Positions 1 through 9,105 of a DNA stretch of 64,000 nucleotides are shown in pieces. Numbering within the stretch: the first letter of the stretch is position 1; each line of letters begins with the position of its first letter. The DNA is from DASWJZ01 sp963739005. GTDB taxonomy: Bacteria; Pseudomonadota; Alphaproteobacteria; Rhizobiales; Afifellaceae. The translations under genes and the position numbers were made by a program. The notes beneath the pieces are model-generated. The model worked only from the letters and a program-made list of their open reading frames with translations, did no database searches and was not told where the DNA came from. The DNA lies in NCBI GenBank assembly GCA_963739005.1, contig CAVTYQ010000002.1, positions 682,001-746,000 on the forward strand, written 5' to 3'.

Positions 1-1
1 G

Positions 2-700
2 ATTTTGGCGGCGGACACCTCAAGTTGCGCGATGGCCGAAGACGAGCTCTGGCTGCTTGGGCGACTGATGCGCGACGCGGGCCTGACCCAGAGCGTCTCC
101 ACGCTGATAGCAGGCGAAGCTCTGGCGATTCCGTTCCAGGTGCCCTGCCCGGTCACCGGCGAGGAGACGCTCTATGAGTTCTTCCCGGTCGCCTTCTGCC
201 AGAACTCCGCCAATCGCGACGATCCGCTCTACGATCCCTCGCTGAGCGCGCCGTTCACGGCGATCAACACCACCTCCGACGCCTTTGCCTTTGCCATGCT
301 GGTGCGCGAGCTCACGATCAAGGCGCTCGGCTGCCCTCCCGCGGAAGTCACGGAGCGGCAGCCGCTCAAGGACATCATGTCGCGGGCGGTCGGAATTTGG
401 CAGAACATGTCGGTCAACACGATCCAGAGCTACAGTCGCGCGGCCGGTTGTCCGCATCGCGCGGTGCAGCTCTCCGAGGACCGACGGTTCTGGCTTGCGC
501 CGCACAACGATCCGGTGTTCGCCGAATTGAAGAAGCAGGAGCACGCGCACGAGATGCCGCGTATCTATGCTTCGCGGCTCGCGGAGAAATGGCTCGGGAC
601 TTTGTTCGACGCGATGCCGCTCACTCCGAGCCGAGACGGCCAGTCCGGCGGTCGCCTCGTTCAAACCGACGAGCCCCAATATGAGCTTTACCAACTTTGA
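2..700 (+). CDS. Hypothetical protein, 5' end truncated by the window edge
   Basis: The reading frame is open to the left edge, so the true start may lie outside; a TTG at 5 and an ATG at 32 are internal candidates. The product is a soluble-looking protein of about 220-230 residues with no signal peptide or membrane segment. I do not recognise a family. Its last 20 bases overlap the start of the SET-domain gene at 681, so the two are probably translationally coupled and co-transcribed. The codon pattern (G/C at third positions) matches the neighbouring genes, which supports real coding. Confidence 0.6.
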   Translation: MLAADTSSCAMAEDELWLLGRLMRDAGLTQSVSTLIAGEALAIPFQVPCPVTGEETLYEFFPVAFCQNSANRDDPLYDPSLSAPFTAINTTSDAFAFAMLVRELTIKALGCPPAEVTERQPLKDIMSRAVGIWQNMSVNTIQSYSRAAGCPHRAVQLSEDRRFWLAPHNDPVFAELKKQEHAHEMPRIYASRLAEKWLGTLFDAMPLTPSRDGQSGGRLVQTDEPQYELYQL

Positions 701-1094
701 CCTGGTCGAGGTTCGCGAGATCAGACCGGATCACAAGGCCATCTACGCCAAGAGCGCGATCAAGAAGGACGAGCTTCTCGGGTTTTTCGACGGAAAGGCG
801 TACATGGTGGACCTCGCGCGCAAGGACGAGCTCGAGGATTATTGGTGGCGCCAATCGGTCCATCTGAAGCTTGAAGGGACGAAGCTCTTGTGTCTGCTTC
901 CAACCTGGGAGCCGGAAGGTGTGGATTATCTCAATCACAGCTGCCGGCCGACCGCCCGCGTGGAGCAGCAGCTTTATGTCTATGCCGATCGCGACATCGA
1001 GAAGGGCGAAGAGATCACGGCCGACTACCGCACCTTCAACCTGGTCCCGCAGAACATTCGATGCTGGTGTCCGGACCCGCAATGCATCATCTGA
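681..1094 (+). CDS. Small SET-domain protein (putative lysine methyltransferase)
   Basis: The 137-residue product is essentially one SET domain. It shows the signature NHSC motif (in DYLNHSCRPTARV), the GEEITADYRTFN segment that in SET enzymes contributes the catalytic Tyr and S-adenosylmethionine contacts, and a post-SET-like CWCPDPQC tail that could bind zinc. The start at 681 is chosen because it begins directly at the SET fold and overlaps the upstream gene by 20 bases; the frame is open further upstream, but that extension would be antisense-like sequence inside the first gene. Bacterial SET proteins of this size are common but mostly have no known substrate. Confidence 0.8.
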   Translation: MSFTNFDLVEVREIRPDHKAIYAKSAIKKDELLGFFDGKAYMVDLARKDELEDYWWRQSVHLKLEGTKLLCLLPTWEPEGVDYLNHSCRPTARVEQQLYVYADRDIEKGEEITADYRTFNLVPQNIRCWCPDPQCII

Positions 1095-1106
1095 AAGCTC
1101 TTGCCG

Positions 1107-2261
1107 ATGAGATTATGGCGCGTTGCGGGCGTTCTCTTTCTCATCGGCGCGGAGGCGCTGCTCTACGGCTATTCCTACCCGTTCTTCTCGCTGGCGCTTG
1201 AGAGCCGTCATCTTTCCAACTGGCTGATCGGACTGAACGCGTCGCTGGCCGGCGCCGGCATTCTCTTCGTCGGGCCATTCCTGCCGCGCCTTATCGACAT
1301 GTTCGGCCTGAAGCGGCTTGTCGTGGCGCAGTTCATCATCTCGGCGCTGTCGTTCCTGGCGATCCTCCTCGCCGACAACATCCCGATGTGGTTCGCCGCG
1401 CGGCTCGTGATGGGCGCCTGCTTTTCCGCGCTATGGACGACCACCGAGATCTGGCTGAACGGCGTCGTCGACGATCGCCATCGCGGACGGATCGTCGGTG
1501 CGTCGGGCACGCTCTACGCCGCCTGCCAGTTCGTCGGCCCGCTGGTGCTGAGCGCCACCGGCCCGACCGGCTCGCTGCCGCTGATCGTGGCCATCGTCCC
1601 GCTCGCCATCGGAGCGCTGGTCGCGCTTTCCATACCCTCCGCCGTCGGGGAGACCGAGGAGGAGGACGAAGCAGGTGTCGAGGGCCTGATCGCCGCGCTC
1701 TCGCTGACCGGGGCGCTCGTCGGCGCGGCTTTCCTCGGCGGCGTCGGCGAAACGGCGATGCAGGCGCTTCTTCCCCTCTACGGCCTCGCCAACGGCTGGA
1801 ACGAGGCGCAGGCGCCGACACTGGTCGCGGTCTTCAGCCTCGGAGAAGCGGTGCTGGTAGCCGTGCTCGGCTGGATGGCGGATCGCTTCGGGCGAAGCCG
1901 CACGCTGCAGCTCTGCGCCGCGGTCGCCGCCGGCTCGTGCCTGCTCCTGCCCCTGGCGATCGCGCAAAGCGCCTTGGCCGCGCCGGTCCTCTTTCTCGCC
2001 GGCGGCGCGATATCGGGGATCTATACGCTCGGCGTCATCCTGATCGGCCAGGAATTCCGCGGGCAGCGGCTCGCCGTCGTCTCGACGGGATTCGGAATGG
2101 CCTACTCGGCCGGCTCGATCGTCGGCGCGACGCCGATCGGGCTTGCGATCGACCTCTTCGGGCCGGACGCGCTGCCCCTTTCGATCGCCGCCGGTTTCCT
2201 GGCCCTGACGATCTATCTGTTCTACCGGGAGAGGAGCCCGGTCGCCCAGCAGGCGCCCTGA
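1107..2261 (+). CDS. Major facilitator superfamily transporter
   Basis: About 384 residues with twelve predicted hydrophobic segments, an MFS topology, and the loop motif between helices 2 and 3 (DMFGLKRLVV). A second copy of that motif lies after the central cytoplasmic loop (ADRFGRSRTLQL, about residue 256). An acidic cytoplasmic loop around residues 175-190 separates the two halves. It resembles the YcaD-like exporters. ATG 1107 is preferred over TTG 1101 because GAAAG at 1093-1097 is then correctly spaced. It starts 12 bases after the SET gene and is probably in the same operon. The substrate cannot be read from the sequence. Confidence 0.85.
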   Translation: MRLWRVAGVLFLIGAEALLYGYSYPFFSLALESRHLSNWLIGLNASLAGAGILFVGPFLPRLIDMFGLKRLVVAQFIISALSFLAILLADNIPMWFAARLVMGACFSALWTTTEIWLNGVVDDRHRGRIVGASGTLYAACQFVGPLVLSATGPTGSLPLIVAIVPLAIGALVALSIPSAVGETEEEDEAGVEGLIAALSLTGALVGAAFLGGVGETAMQALLPLYGLANGWNEAQAPTLVAVFSLGEAVLVAVLGWMADRFGRSRTLQLCAAVAAGSCLLLPLAIAQSALAAPVLFLAGGAISGIYTLGVILIGQEFRGQRLAVVSTGFGMAYSAGSIVGATPIGLAIDLFGPDALPLSIAAGFLALTIYLFYRERSPVAQQAP

Positions 2262-2289
2262 CCGGGCGCCGACCCAGGCTCCTGCCGAT

Positions 2290-2718
2290 CTAGATCAGGT
2301 ACGTGAAGTCCCACCACGGCGACGGCTGCCCGGTGAGCCCGTGCGCGTCGATCGGAACCACGCGCCAGCGTCCGGGCTGCGCGCCGACGAAGTCGAACGA
2401 ATACTGCGTCCCGCTCACGACGGGCGGTTCCTTCGGGTGGCTGCCCCAACCGGCCAACGACAACCACTTCCGGTGGGTCTTGAACTCGATATCGATCCGG
2501 TAGCGCGCGGCGCCGGGGACTGCCTGCCACGCCAGCACCGTTTGCCGTGGGAAGGCGTTGAAGCGCGTGCCCGAAGCCGGCGACACGAGCGGCGGCGCGG
2601 CGAGGGACGCGTTTTGAACCACGGGCTCCGGCTCGGGCGGTGTCATCCCGAAATCCGACGTACAGCCCGCGCAGAGCAAAAGCCCGATGAGCGCAATCGT
2701 AGTTCCTGGCAGTCGCAT
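2290..2718 (-). CDS. Lipoprotein with fibronectin type III-like domain
   Basis: The 142-residue product starts with a lipoprotein signal (MRLPGTTIALIGLLLCAGC) with the lipidated Cys at residue 19. The mature part has a Pro-rich linker followed by one beta-sandwich resembling a fibronectin type III repeat (around LAWQAVPGAARYRIDIEF). The start is fixed by a strong ribosome binding site, GGGGGAGG, just upstream on the minus strand; longer in-frame starts lack one. It converges on the MFS gene and probably sits in a membrane facing the periplasm. Function unknown. Confidence 0.75.
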   Translation of the reverse strand: MRLPGTTIALIGLLLCAGCTSDFGMTPPEPEPVVQNASLAAPPLVSPASGTRFNAFPRQTVLAWQAVPGAARYRIDIEFKTHRKWLSLAGWGSHPKEPPVVSGTQYSFDFVGAQPGRWRVVPIDAHGLTGQPSPWWDFTYLI

Positions 2719-2988
2719 AGCCTCCCCCTTGCCGCATCTCTGTCCAGCGCGAAAGAACCGCGCCAGCCGCATCCCGATATTTTCCCCTTCGCGCGCATTG
2801 ATCAACCCAATCAACGTCGCACGCACGATTCTTTCCACTCGCCATTTGCCGCTCCGCCCCGCAGGCGCGGCGATCTCCGCGTTGACTCGAAGAAGCAAGC
2901 TGCTATCTCTCCGCCCGCAATCCGGAGCGTTTGAAGGATAGACCGGCTTCGCGGCGCGCCGTGGAGCGTCTTTTCACGGCGAAAGCTC

Positions 2989-4977
2989 ATGACCGACGCT
3001 GTCGATCCCAAAGTGATGGCCAATGCGATCCGCGCGCTCGCGATGGATGGCGTTGAGAAGGCGAATTCCGGCCATCCCGGCATGCCGATGGGCATGGCGG
3101 ACGTCGCGACTGTGCTCTTCACCCGCTACCTGAAGTTCGACCCCGCCGACCCCAACTGGCCGGACCGCGACCGCTTCGTGCTCTCCGCCGGCCACGGCTC
3201 GATGCTGCTCTACTCGCTGCTCTATCTGACCGGCTACCCGGAGATGACGCTCGACGAGCTGAAACGCTTCCGGCAGCTGCATTCGAAGACGCCGGGGCAT
3301 CCGGAGAGCTTCGACACGATCGGCGTCGAGACGACCACCGGGCCGCTCGGCCAGGGCGTCGCTACATCGGTCGGCATGGCGCTCGCCGAAAGAATGCTCG
3401 CGGCCGAGTTCGGCGACGACATCGTCGACCACAGGACCTTCGTGCTCTGCTCGGACGGCGATCTCATGGAGGGCGTCAGCCACGAGGCGATCGCGCTCGC
3501 CGGGCATCTTCGCCTCAACAAGCTGATCTTCCTCTTCGACGACAACGGCATCTCGATCGACGGCCCGCTGACGCTCGCCGATTCCGTCGATCAGGTCGCG
3601 CGCTTCAGAGCCGCCGGCTGGAACGCCACGCAGATCGAGGGGCTGAACCACGAGGCCGTGTCGGAGGCGATCGACGCGGCGCTGAAATCGGACCGCCCGA
3701 GCCTCATCGCCTGCAAGACGGTGATCGGCTACGGCGCGCCGAAGAAGGCCGGCACTTCCAAGGCGCATGGCGAGGCGCTCGGCGCCGAGGAACTCGCCGG
3801 CGCCAAGAAGGCGCTCGGCTGGGATTTTGGGCCGTTCGTTATCCCGGGCAATATCCTTGCGGCATGGCGCGACGCCGGAAAGCACGGCGCACCCGAGCGT
3901 GCCGCATGGCAGAAGCGCATGGCGGCGAAGGAATCGAAGCTGCGCGCCGAATTCGAGCGGCGGCTGGCGCGCAAGCGCCCCGCGGCTCTGGCAGAGGCCT
4001 TTGCCGCGCTCAAGGCAAAGCTCGCCGTGGACGAGCCCACGCTCGCGACCCGCAAGGCGAGCGAGCTGGTGCTGGAATCGATCACGGTCGCAATGCCGGA
4101 ACTGATCCTCGGCTCCGCCGATCTGACGCCCTCGAACAACACGCAGACCAAGAACCTCTCCAACATCAAGCCCGGCGACTATTCCGGCCGCTACATCCAC
4201 TACGGCATCCGCGAGCACGGCATGGCCGCCGCCATGAACGGCATGGCCATGCATCGCGGTCTGCAGCCGGCGGGCGGCACATTCTTCGTCTTCACCGACT
4301 ACGCCCGCCCCGCCATGCGCATTGCGGCGCTGGCGTCGATTCCCGTCGTTTACGTGATGACGCACGACTCGATCGGGCTCGGCGAGGACGGGCCGACGCA
4401 CCAGCCGGTCGAGCATCTGGCCGCGCTCCGCTGCATGCCGAACATGCGCGTCTTCCGGCCGGCCGACGCGATGGAGACGGCCGAGTGCTGGCAGCTTGCG
4501 CTCGAGCGGCTCGATGGGCCGACGGTCCTGGCGCTCACCCGCCAGAACCTCGCGCCGTCGCGCACCACGGCCGATAAGGCCAATCTCTGCGCGCAGGGCG
4601 CCTACGAGATCTCGCCGGCATCGGGGAAGGCGCTCGCGACGCTCTTCGCCTCGGGGTCGGAAGTGGAGCTCGCGATCAACGCGCAGAAGCTCCTGAAGGA
4701 CAAAGGCATCGCCGCCCGCGTCGTCTCCGTCCCGTCGCTCGAGCTGTTCCTCGCCCAGGACGAAGGCTACCGCGCCAAGGTGATCGGCGATGCACCGGTG
4801 AAGCTTGCCGTCGAAGCGGCGGTCCGCTTCGGCTGGGATGCCGTGATCGGGCCGGACGGCCTCTTCGTCGGCATGCACAGTTTCGGCGCGAGCGCGCCCT
4901 ACAAGGACGTCTACAGGAATTTCGGCATTACCGCCGAGGCGGTCGCTGACGCCGTCGTCAAGCGGCACAACGCCTGA
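2989..4977 (+). CDS. tkt: Transketolase
   Basis: The 662-residue product has normal full length for a transketolase, the thiamine diphosphate enzyme of the non-oxidative pentose phosphate pathway that moves two-carbon units between sugar phosphates. Visible hallmarks are the N-terminal NSGHPGMPMG substrate-site motif, the ThDP-binding SDGDLMEG followed by DDNGISIDG, and the GEDGPTHQPVEHL loop with the catalytic His. It heads a same-strand run with gap, pgk and class I aldolase. No RuBisCO, phosphoribulokinase or cbbR is present, so this is a glycolysis/gluconeogenesis and pentose phosphate unit rather than a Calvin operon. Confidence 0.97.
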   Translation: MTDAVDPKVMANAIRALAMDGVEKANSGHPGMPMGMADVATVLFTRYLKFDPADPNWPDRDRFVLSAGHGSMLLYSLLYLTGYPEMTLDELKRFRQLHSKTPGHPESFDTIGVETTTGPLGQGVATSVGMALAERMLAAEFGDDIVDHRTFVLCSDGDLMEGVSHEAIALAGHLRLNKLIFLFDDNGISIDGPLTLADSVDQVARFRAAGWNATQIEGLNHEAVSEAIDAALKSDRPSLIACKTVIGYGAPKKAGTSKAHGEALGAEELAGAKKALGWDFGPFVIPGNILAAWRDAGKHGAPERAAWQKRMAAKESKLRAEFERRLARKRPAALAEAFAALKAKLAVDEPTLATRKASELVLESITVAMPELILGSADLTPSNNTQTKNLSNIKPGDYSGRYIHYGIREHGMAAAMNGMAMHRGLQPAGGTFFVFTDYARPAMRIAALASIPVVYVMTHDSIGLGEDGPTHQPVEHLAALRCMPNMRVFRPADAMETAECWQLALERLDGPTVLALTRQNLAPSRTTADKANLCAQGAYEISPASGKALATLFASGSEVELAINAQKLLKDKGIAARVVSVPSLELFLAQDEGYRAKVIGDAPVKLAVEAAVRFGWDAVIGPDGLFVGMHSFGASAPYKDVYRNFGITAEAVADAVVKRHNA

Positions 4978-4997
4978 TACCGATCGGAGACAGACAC

Positions 4998-6008
4998 ATG
5001 ACCACGAGAGTTGCCATCAACGGATTTGGCCGCATCGGACGCCTGGTCCTTCGCGCCATCGTCGAGTCGGGCAGGAAGGACATCGAGGTCGTCGCCATCA
5101 ACGACCTCGGGCCGGTGGAGACCAACGCGCATCTGCTCCGCCGCGACTCCGTCCACGGCAAGTTCCCGCACGAGGTCAAGGTCGACGGCGACACGATCGA
5201 CGCCGGCGCCGGGCGCATGAAGGTGACGGCGGAGCGCGATCCCTCGAAGCTTCCGCACAAGGAGCTCGGCGTCGACATCGCGCTCGAGTGCACCGGCATC
5301 TTCACGTCCAAGGAAAAGGCCTCGGCCCACCTTGCCGCCGGCGCCAAGCGCGTGCTGATTTCCGCACCGGGCGAGAACGCCGACCTCACGGTTGTCTATG
5401 GGGTCAACGACGACAAGCTCGGCAAGGAGCACGTCATCGTCTCCAACGCCTCGTGCACGACCAACTGCCTCGTGCCCGTCGTCCATGTTCTGCACAACGC
5501 CATCGGCATCGAGCACGGCTTCATGACGACGATCCACTCCTACACCGGCGACCAGCCGACGCTCGACACGCTGCACAAGGACCTCTACCGCGCGCGCGCG
5601 GCGGCGCTCAACATCATCCCCACGACGACCGGCGCGGCGAAGGCCGTCGGCCTCGTCATCCCGGAGCTCAACGGCAAGCTCGACGGCGCCTCCATGCGCG
5701 TGCCGACGCCGAACGTCTCGCTCGTCGATTTCAAGTTCGTCGCCAAGCGCAAGACGACCGCCGAAGAGGTCAACGAGGTCATCGTCGCGGCGACCAAGTC
5801 GAACCGGCTCAAGGGCATTCTGGAAGTGACGAAGGAGAAGCTGGTCTCCTCCGACCTGAACCACGACTCGGCGTCTTCGACCGTGCCTCTCGACCAGACG
5901 AAGGTGATCGACGGCACGTTCGTGCGCGTCGTCTCCTGGTACGACAACGAGTGGGGCTTCTCCAATCGCATGGCCGACACCGCCGTGGCGATGGGAAAGC
6001 TCGGCTGA
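4998..6008 (+). CDS. gap: Glyceraldehyde-3-phosphate dehydrogenase, type I
   Basis: The 336-residue product has the N-terminal Rossmann motif INGFGRIGR and the catalytic SNASCTTNC motif with the nucleophilic Cys at about residue 153. It oxidises glyceraldehyde 3-phosphate to 1,3-bisphosphoglycerate with NAD(P). It begins 20 bases after tkt with no terminator between them, so they are probably co-transcribed. A hairpin at 6057-6085 follows the stop codon. Confidence 0.97.
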   Translation: MTTRVAINGFGRIGRLVLRAIVESGRKDIEVVAINDLGPVETNAHLLRRDSVHGKFPHEVKVDGDTIDAGAGRMKVTAERDPSKLPHKELGVDIALECTGIFTSKEKASAHLAAGAKRVLISAPGENADLTVVYGVNDDKLGKEHVIVSNASCTTNCLVPVVHVLHNAIGIEHGFMTTIHSYTGDQPTLDTLHKDLYRARAAALNIIPTTTGAAKAVGLVIPELNGKLDGASMRVPTPNVSLVDFKFVAKRKTTAEEVNEVIVAATKSNRLKGILEVTKEKLVSSDLNHDSASSTVPLDQTKVIDGTFVRVVSWYDNEWGFSNRMADTAVAMGKLG

Positions 6009-6056
6009 GCGCGAAGCCGACCGCCGAAAGAACGATGTAAGCGGTCTTCGGAGAGA

Positions 6057-6085
6057 TCAGGCCCCGCGTCTAAAGCGGAGCCTGA
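6057..6085. terminator. Hairpin between convergent gap and YbhB-like gene
   Basis: TCAGGCCCCGC pairs with GCGGAGCCTGA across the seven-base loop GTCTAAA, with a single C-A mismatch in the stem. It lies in the 89-base gap between the stop of gap (plus strand) and the stop of the YbhB-like gene (minus strand), the expected place for a bidirectional terminator. There is no clear T-tract on either side, so its efficiency is uncertain. Confidence 0.5.
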
Positions 6086-6097
6086 CTGTCGCGCCAG

Positions 6098-6646
6098 CTA
6101 TCGCCCGTAGGTGTAGGTGACGCTCGCCTTGTCGAGCGTGTTGAAGTGCAGGTTGAAGCCGACAACGGCGCCAGATGCGTTTTCGTCCACACCGAGCTTG
6201 TCGGCGCCAACCGCGAAGATCGTGATCACGTAGTGGTGCGGGGCGTCGCCCTGCGGCGGGCACGGACCGAAATAGGCGGCCGTCCCGGCATCGTTCCGCG
6301 ACTGCACCGCGCCCGCCGGCAGCTTGCCGTTGCCGGCTTCGCCTGCTCCCTCGTCGAGGCTGGTGGTCGTGGGCGGCAGGTTCGCGACCTCCCAGTGCCA
6401 GAAGCCGCTCCCCGTCGGCGCGTCGGGGTCGTAGATGGTGATCGCAAGGCTCTTGGCGTCCGCCGGCACGTCCTTCCAGGCCAGCGGGAGCGAGACGTTG
6501 TCGCCGTCGCAGCCGAACGCATTGGCCGTGTATTTGTGCGGAATCGTATTGTCGCTGCCGACGGCGGGGCTTGATATCTCGAAGGCCGACGCCGGCCCGG
6601 CGAGCGCCATCATTGCGGAGGCGGCAAAGAGACTGAGCTTCTTCAT
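6098..6646 (-). CDS. YbhB/YbcL family (PEBP, Raf kinase inhibitor-like) secreted protein
   Basis: The 182-residue product has a Sec signal peptide (cleavage predicted after GPASA, about residue 20) and the phosphatidylethanolamine-binding-protein fold signature: YDPDAPTGSGFWHWEVANLP, and GPCPPQGDAPHHY in the second half. Bacterial members are periplasmic; their ligand is unknown. The start at 6646 has a GGGAGGAA ribosome binding site; the longer frame from 6673 lacks one. The gene interrupts the tkt-gap / pgk-aldolase run on the opposite strand. Confidence 0.88.
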   Translation of the reverse strand: MKKLSLFAASAMMALAGPASAFEISSPAVGSDNTIPHKYTANAFGCDGDNVSLPLAWKDVPADAKSLAITIYDPDAPTGSGFWHWEVANLPPTTTSLDEGAGEAGNGKLPAGAVQSRNDAGTAAYFGPCPPQGDAPHHYVITIFAVGADKLGVDENASGAVVGFNLHFNTLDKASVTYTYGR

Positions 6647-6767
6647 GGCGGCTTCCTCCCTTGAAAAGTCCACCGAATGCCCGAAATCGTCGGCGGTGCC
6701 CGAACCCCTGTCAACCGGCCGTCGCGGGTGATAAGAGGCTGCCGTTCAAACCCGGCAATGGATTGAA

Positions 6768-7970
6768 ATGCGGTTCCGGACCCTCAAGGATGCGGGCGAC
6801 CTCAAGGGCAAGCGCGTACTCCTGCGTGTCGACCTTAACGTTCCGGTGAAGGACGGAGTGGTCACCGACGCGACGCGGATCGAGCGCGCCTCGCCGACGA
6901 TCAAGGCGCTCTCCGACGCCGGCGCCAAGGTCGCGATCCTGGCCCATTTCGAGCGGCCGAAGGGAAAGCGCGTCCCGGAAATGTCGCTGAAGCCGGTCGC
7001 CGCGGCGGTCGCCAAGATCCTCGGCCGCCCCGTCAAGTTCGTCGACGACTGCGTCGGCGCGGAGGCGGAGGCCGCGGTGCGGAATTTAGCCGACGGCGGC
7101 ATCGCGGTCCTGGAGAACACGCGCTTCCACGCCGGCGAGGAAGCGAACGACCCGGCCTTCGTCGCGGAGCTGGCCAGGCTCGGCGACGTCTATGTGAACG
7201 ACGCCTTCTCCGCCGCGCATCGCGCCCACGCTTCGACCGAGGGGCTTGCGCACAAGCTGCCGGCCTATGCCGGGCTCGCCATGCAGGAGGAGCTTGAGGC
7301 GCTCGATCGCGCGCTCGGCAATCCCACGCGTCCGGTCGTCGCCATCGTCGGCGGGGCCAAGATCTCCTCGAAGATCGAGCTGCTCTCAAACCTCATCCAG
7401 AAGGTCAACGCGCTCGTCATCGGCGGGGGCATGGCGAACACCTTCCTCGCCGCGAAGGGGCTCAAGATCGGCAAATCGCTGAACGAGCCCGACCTTGAGA
7501 AGACAGCGAAGCAGATCATGCTTTCCGCGGCCGACTCGGGCTGCGCCATCGTGCTTCCGACCGATGTCGTCGCCGCCAGCGCGTTCGAGGCGAACGCGCC
7601 GCATGCGACGGTCGCCGCCGACAAGGTTCCCGCCGACAGGATGATCCTCGACGTCGGCGAAAAGAGCGTCGCGACAATCAACGAATGGATCGACAAGGCG
7701 GCGACGCTCGTCTGGAACGGGCCGCTCGGCGCCTTCGAGAAGCCGCCGTTCGACCGCGGCACGGTCGCGGCCGCGAAACATGCCGCTGAGCGCACACGAG
7801 CCGGGAAGCTGCTTTCGGTGGCGGGCGGCGGCGACACGGTCGCGGCGCTCAATCAAGCCGGCGTGGCGGACGACTTCAGCTACGTCTCGACCGCGGGCGG
7901 CGCCTTCCTCGAATGGATGGAAGGCAAGCCGCTGCCCGGCGTCGAGGCGCTCCGCGGCGCCGGAACCTAA
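6768..7970 (+). CDS. pgk: Phosphoglycerate kinase
   Basis: The 400-residue product has the family signatures RVDLNVPVKDG near the N-terminus, NDAFSAAHRAHAS, the hinge region VGGAKISSKI, and the nucleotide-binding VAGGGDTVAAL near the C-terminus. It transfers phosphate from 1,3-bisphosphoglycerate to ADP, the step after gap. It is separated from gap only by the inverted YbhB-like gene and so needs its own promoter in the 120 bases upstream. Confidence 0.97.
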   Translation: MRFRTLKDAGDLKGKRVLLRVDLNVPVKDGVVTDATRIERASPTIKALSDAGAKVAILAHFERPKGKRVPEMSLKPVAAAVAKILGRPVKFVDDCVGAEAEAAVRNLADGGIAVLENTRFHAGEEANDPAFVAELARLGDVYVNDAFSAAHRAHASTEGLAHKLPAYAGLAMQEELEALDRALGNPTRPVVAIVGGAKISSKIELLSNLIQKVNALVIGGGMANTFLAAKGLKIGKSLNEPDLEKTAKQIMLSAADSGCAIVLPTDVVAASAFEANAPHATVAADKVPADRMILDVGEKSVATINEWIDKAATLVWNGPLGAFEKPPFDRGTVAAAKHAAERTRAGKLLSVAGGGDTVAALNQAGVADDFSYVSTAGGAFLEWMEGKPLPGVEALRGAGT

Positions 7971-8001
7971 GTGCAAAGACAAGATTGAAGGGAGAGCAGC
8001 C

Positions 8002-9036
8002 ATGAGCGAGAGGCTGGAAGATATCGCCATCAAGATGGTCGCCGAAGGAAAAGGCATCCTCGCGGCCGACGAGAGCACCGGCACGATCAAGAAGCGCTTC
8101 GACTCGATCAAGATCGAGAACACCGAGGCGAACCGCCGCGACTATCGCGAGCTCCTCTTCTCCGCCGACGCGGCGATGAAGAACTACATCTCCGGCGTCA
8201 TCCTCTTCGACGAGACGATCCGCCAGAAGGCCAAGAACGGCAAGCCGCTGGTCGACCTCATCACCGCGGCGGGCTCCGTGCCCGGCATCAAAGTCGATGC
8301 CGGCGCGCAGGACCTCGCAGGCTCACCGGGCGAGAAGGTGACCGAGGGCCTCGACGGTCTTCGCGGCCGGCTGAAGGAATATCACGACCTCGGCGCGCGC
8401 TTCGCCAAGTGGCGCGCGGTGATCACGATCGGCGACGACGGCCGCCCGAGCCGGAACTGCATCCGCGCGAATGCGCACGCGCTCGCGCGCTATGCTGCGC
8501 TCTGCCAGGAACAGAAAATCGTGCCGATCGTCGAGCCCGAGGTGCTGATGGACGGACCCGACGCCAAGCACGAAATCGACAGCTGCTACGATGTGACGGT
8601 GCGGACGCTGCACTGGGTCTTCCACGAGCTCTTCGTGGCGGGCGTCAAGCTCGAAGGCATGATCTTGAAGCCGAACATGGTCGTCCCCGGCCAGCTTTGC
8701 GCGAAGAAAGCGAGCGTCGAGGAGGTCGCCGAGAAGACGGTGAAGGCGCTGAAGGCGACCGTGCCCGCCGCCGTTCCGGGCATCGCCTTCCTTTCCGGCG
8801 GCCAGTCGGACGAGGAGGCGACGGCGCATCTCTCGGCGATGAACGCCATGTATGACCTTCCCTGGAAGCTGACCTTCTCCTACGGCCGCGCGCTACAGGC
8901 GGCGGTGCTCGACGCGTGGAAGGGCAAGCCGGAGAACGTGAAGGCCGCGCAGGCCGCCTTCGCGCATAGGGCTAAGATGAACGGCCTCGCGGCGACCGGC
9001 GCTTGGAAGAAGGACCTCGAGAGCATGGCCGCGTAG
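8002..9036 (+). CDS. Fructose-bisphosphate aldolase, class I
   Basis: The 344-residue product matches the eukaryote-type class I (Schiff-base) aldolases in length and motifs: KGILAADESTGT near residue 18, the Schiff-base Lys in ILKPNM at about residue 223, and LSGGQSDEEAT. It cleaves or forms fructose 1,6-bisphosphate without a metal. ATG 8002 follows GAAGGGAGAG and lies 31 bases after the pgk stop; longer in-frame sequence overlaps pgk and is not credible. The hairpin at 9067-9097 probably ends the transcript. Confidence 0.95.
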   Translation: MSERLEDIAIKMVAEGKGILAADESTGTIKKRFDSIKIENTEANRRDYRELLFSADAAMKNYISGVILFDETIRQKAKNGKPLVDLITAAGSVPGIKVDAGAQDLAGSPGEKVTEGLDGLRGRLKEYHDLGARFAKWRAVITIGDDGRPSRNCIRANAHALARYAALCQEQKIVPIVEPEVLMDGPDAKHEIDSCYDVTVRTLHWVFHELFVAGVKLEGMILKPNMVVPGQLCAKKASVEEVAEKTVKALKATVPAAVPGIAFLSGGQSDEEATAHLSAMNAMYDLPWKLTFSYGRALQAAVLDAWKGKPENVKAAQAAFAHRAKMNGLAATGAWKKDLESMAA

Positions 9037-9066
9037 CGCGGCGACCTGAAAATCGCCGGATTGATC

Positions 9067-9097
9067 GGCTGGAAGGATCGGCGCTCTCCTTCCAGCC
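9067..9097 (+). terminator. Hairpin after the class I aldolase gene
   Basis: GGCTGGAAGGA (9067-9077) pairs perfectly with TCCTTCCAGCC (9087-9097) across a nine-base loop, 30 bases after the aldolase stop. There is no T-tract, so it could be an attenuating or Rho-assisted terminator or an mRNA 3' stabiliser. It also argues that the following gene starts at ATG 9106 and not at TTG 9061, which would fall before the stem. Confidence 0.55.
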
Positions 9098-9105
9098 CTG
9101 TCGAC

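Noticed and set aside
2974..4968. 664-residue open frame antisense to tkt, and similar long antisense frames elsewhere (for example 9483-10829, 20048-21502, 27473-28894)
   Set aside because: They mirror genuine genes in GC-rich DNA, have Arg/Asp/His-rich compositions with no motifs, and lack ribosome binding sites.
2989..9036. Calvin-cycle (cbb) operon
   Set aside because: tkt, gap, pgk and aldolase are present, but there is no RuBisCO, phosphoribulokinase, cbbR or bisphosphatase; the set fits glycolysis/gluconeogenesis.
9061..9105. Upstream TTG start for the ThiE-like gene
   Set aside because: It would place a perfect 11-pair hairpin inside the coding start, and no ribosome binding site precedes it; ATG 9106 begins directly before the conserved N-terminus.
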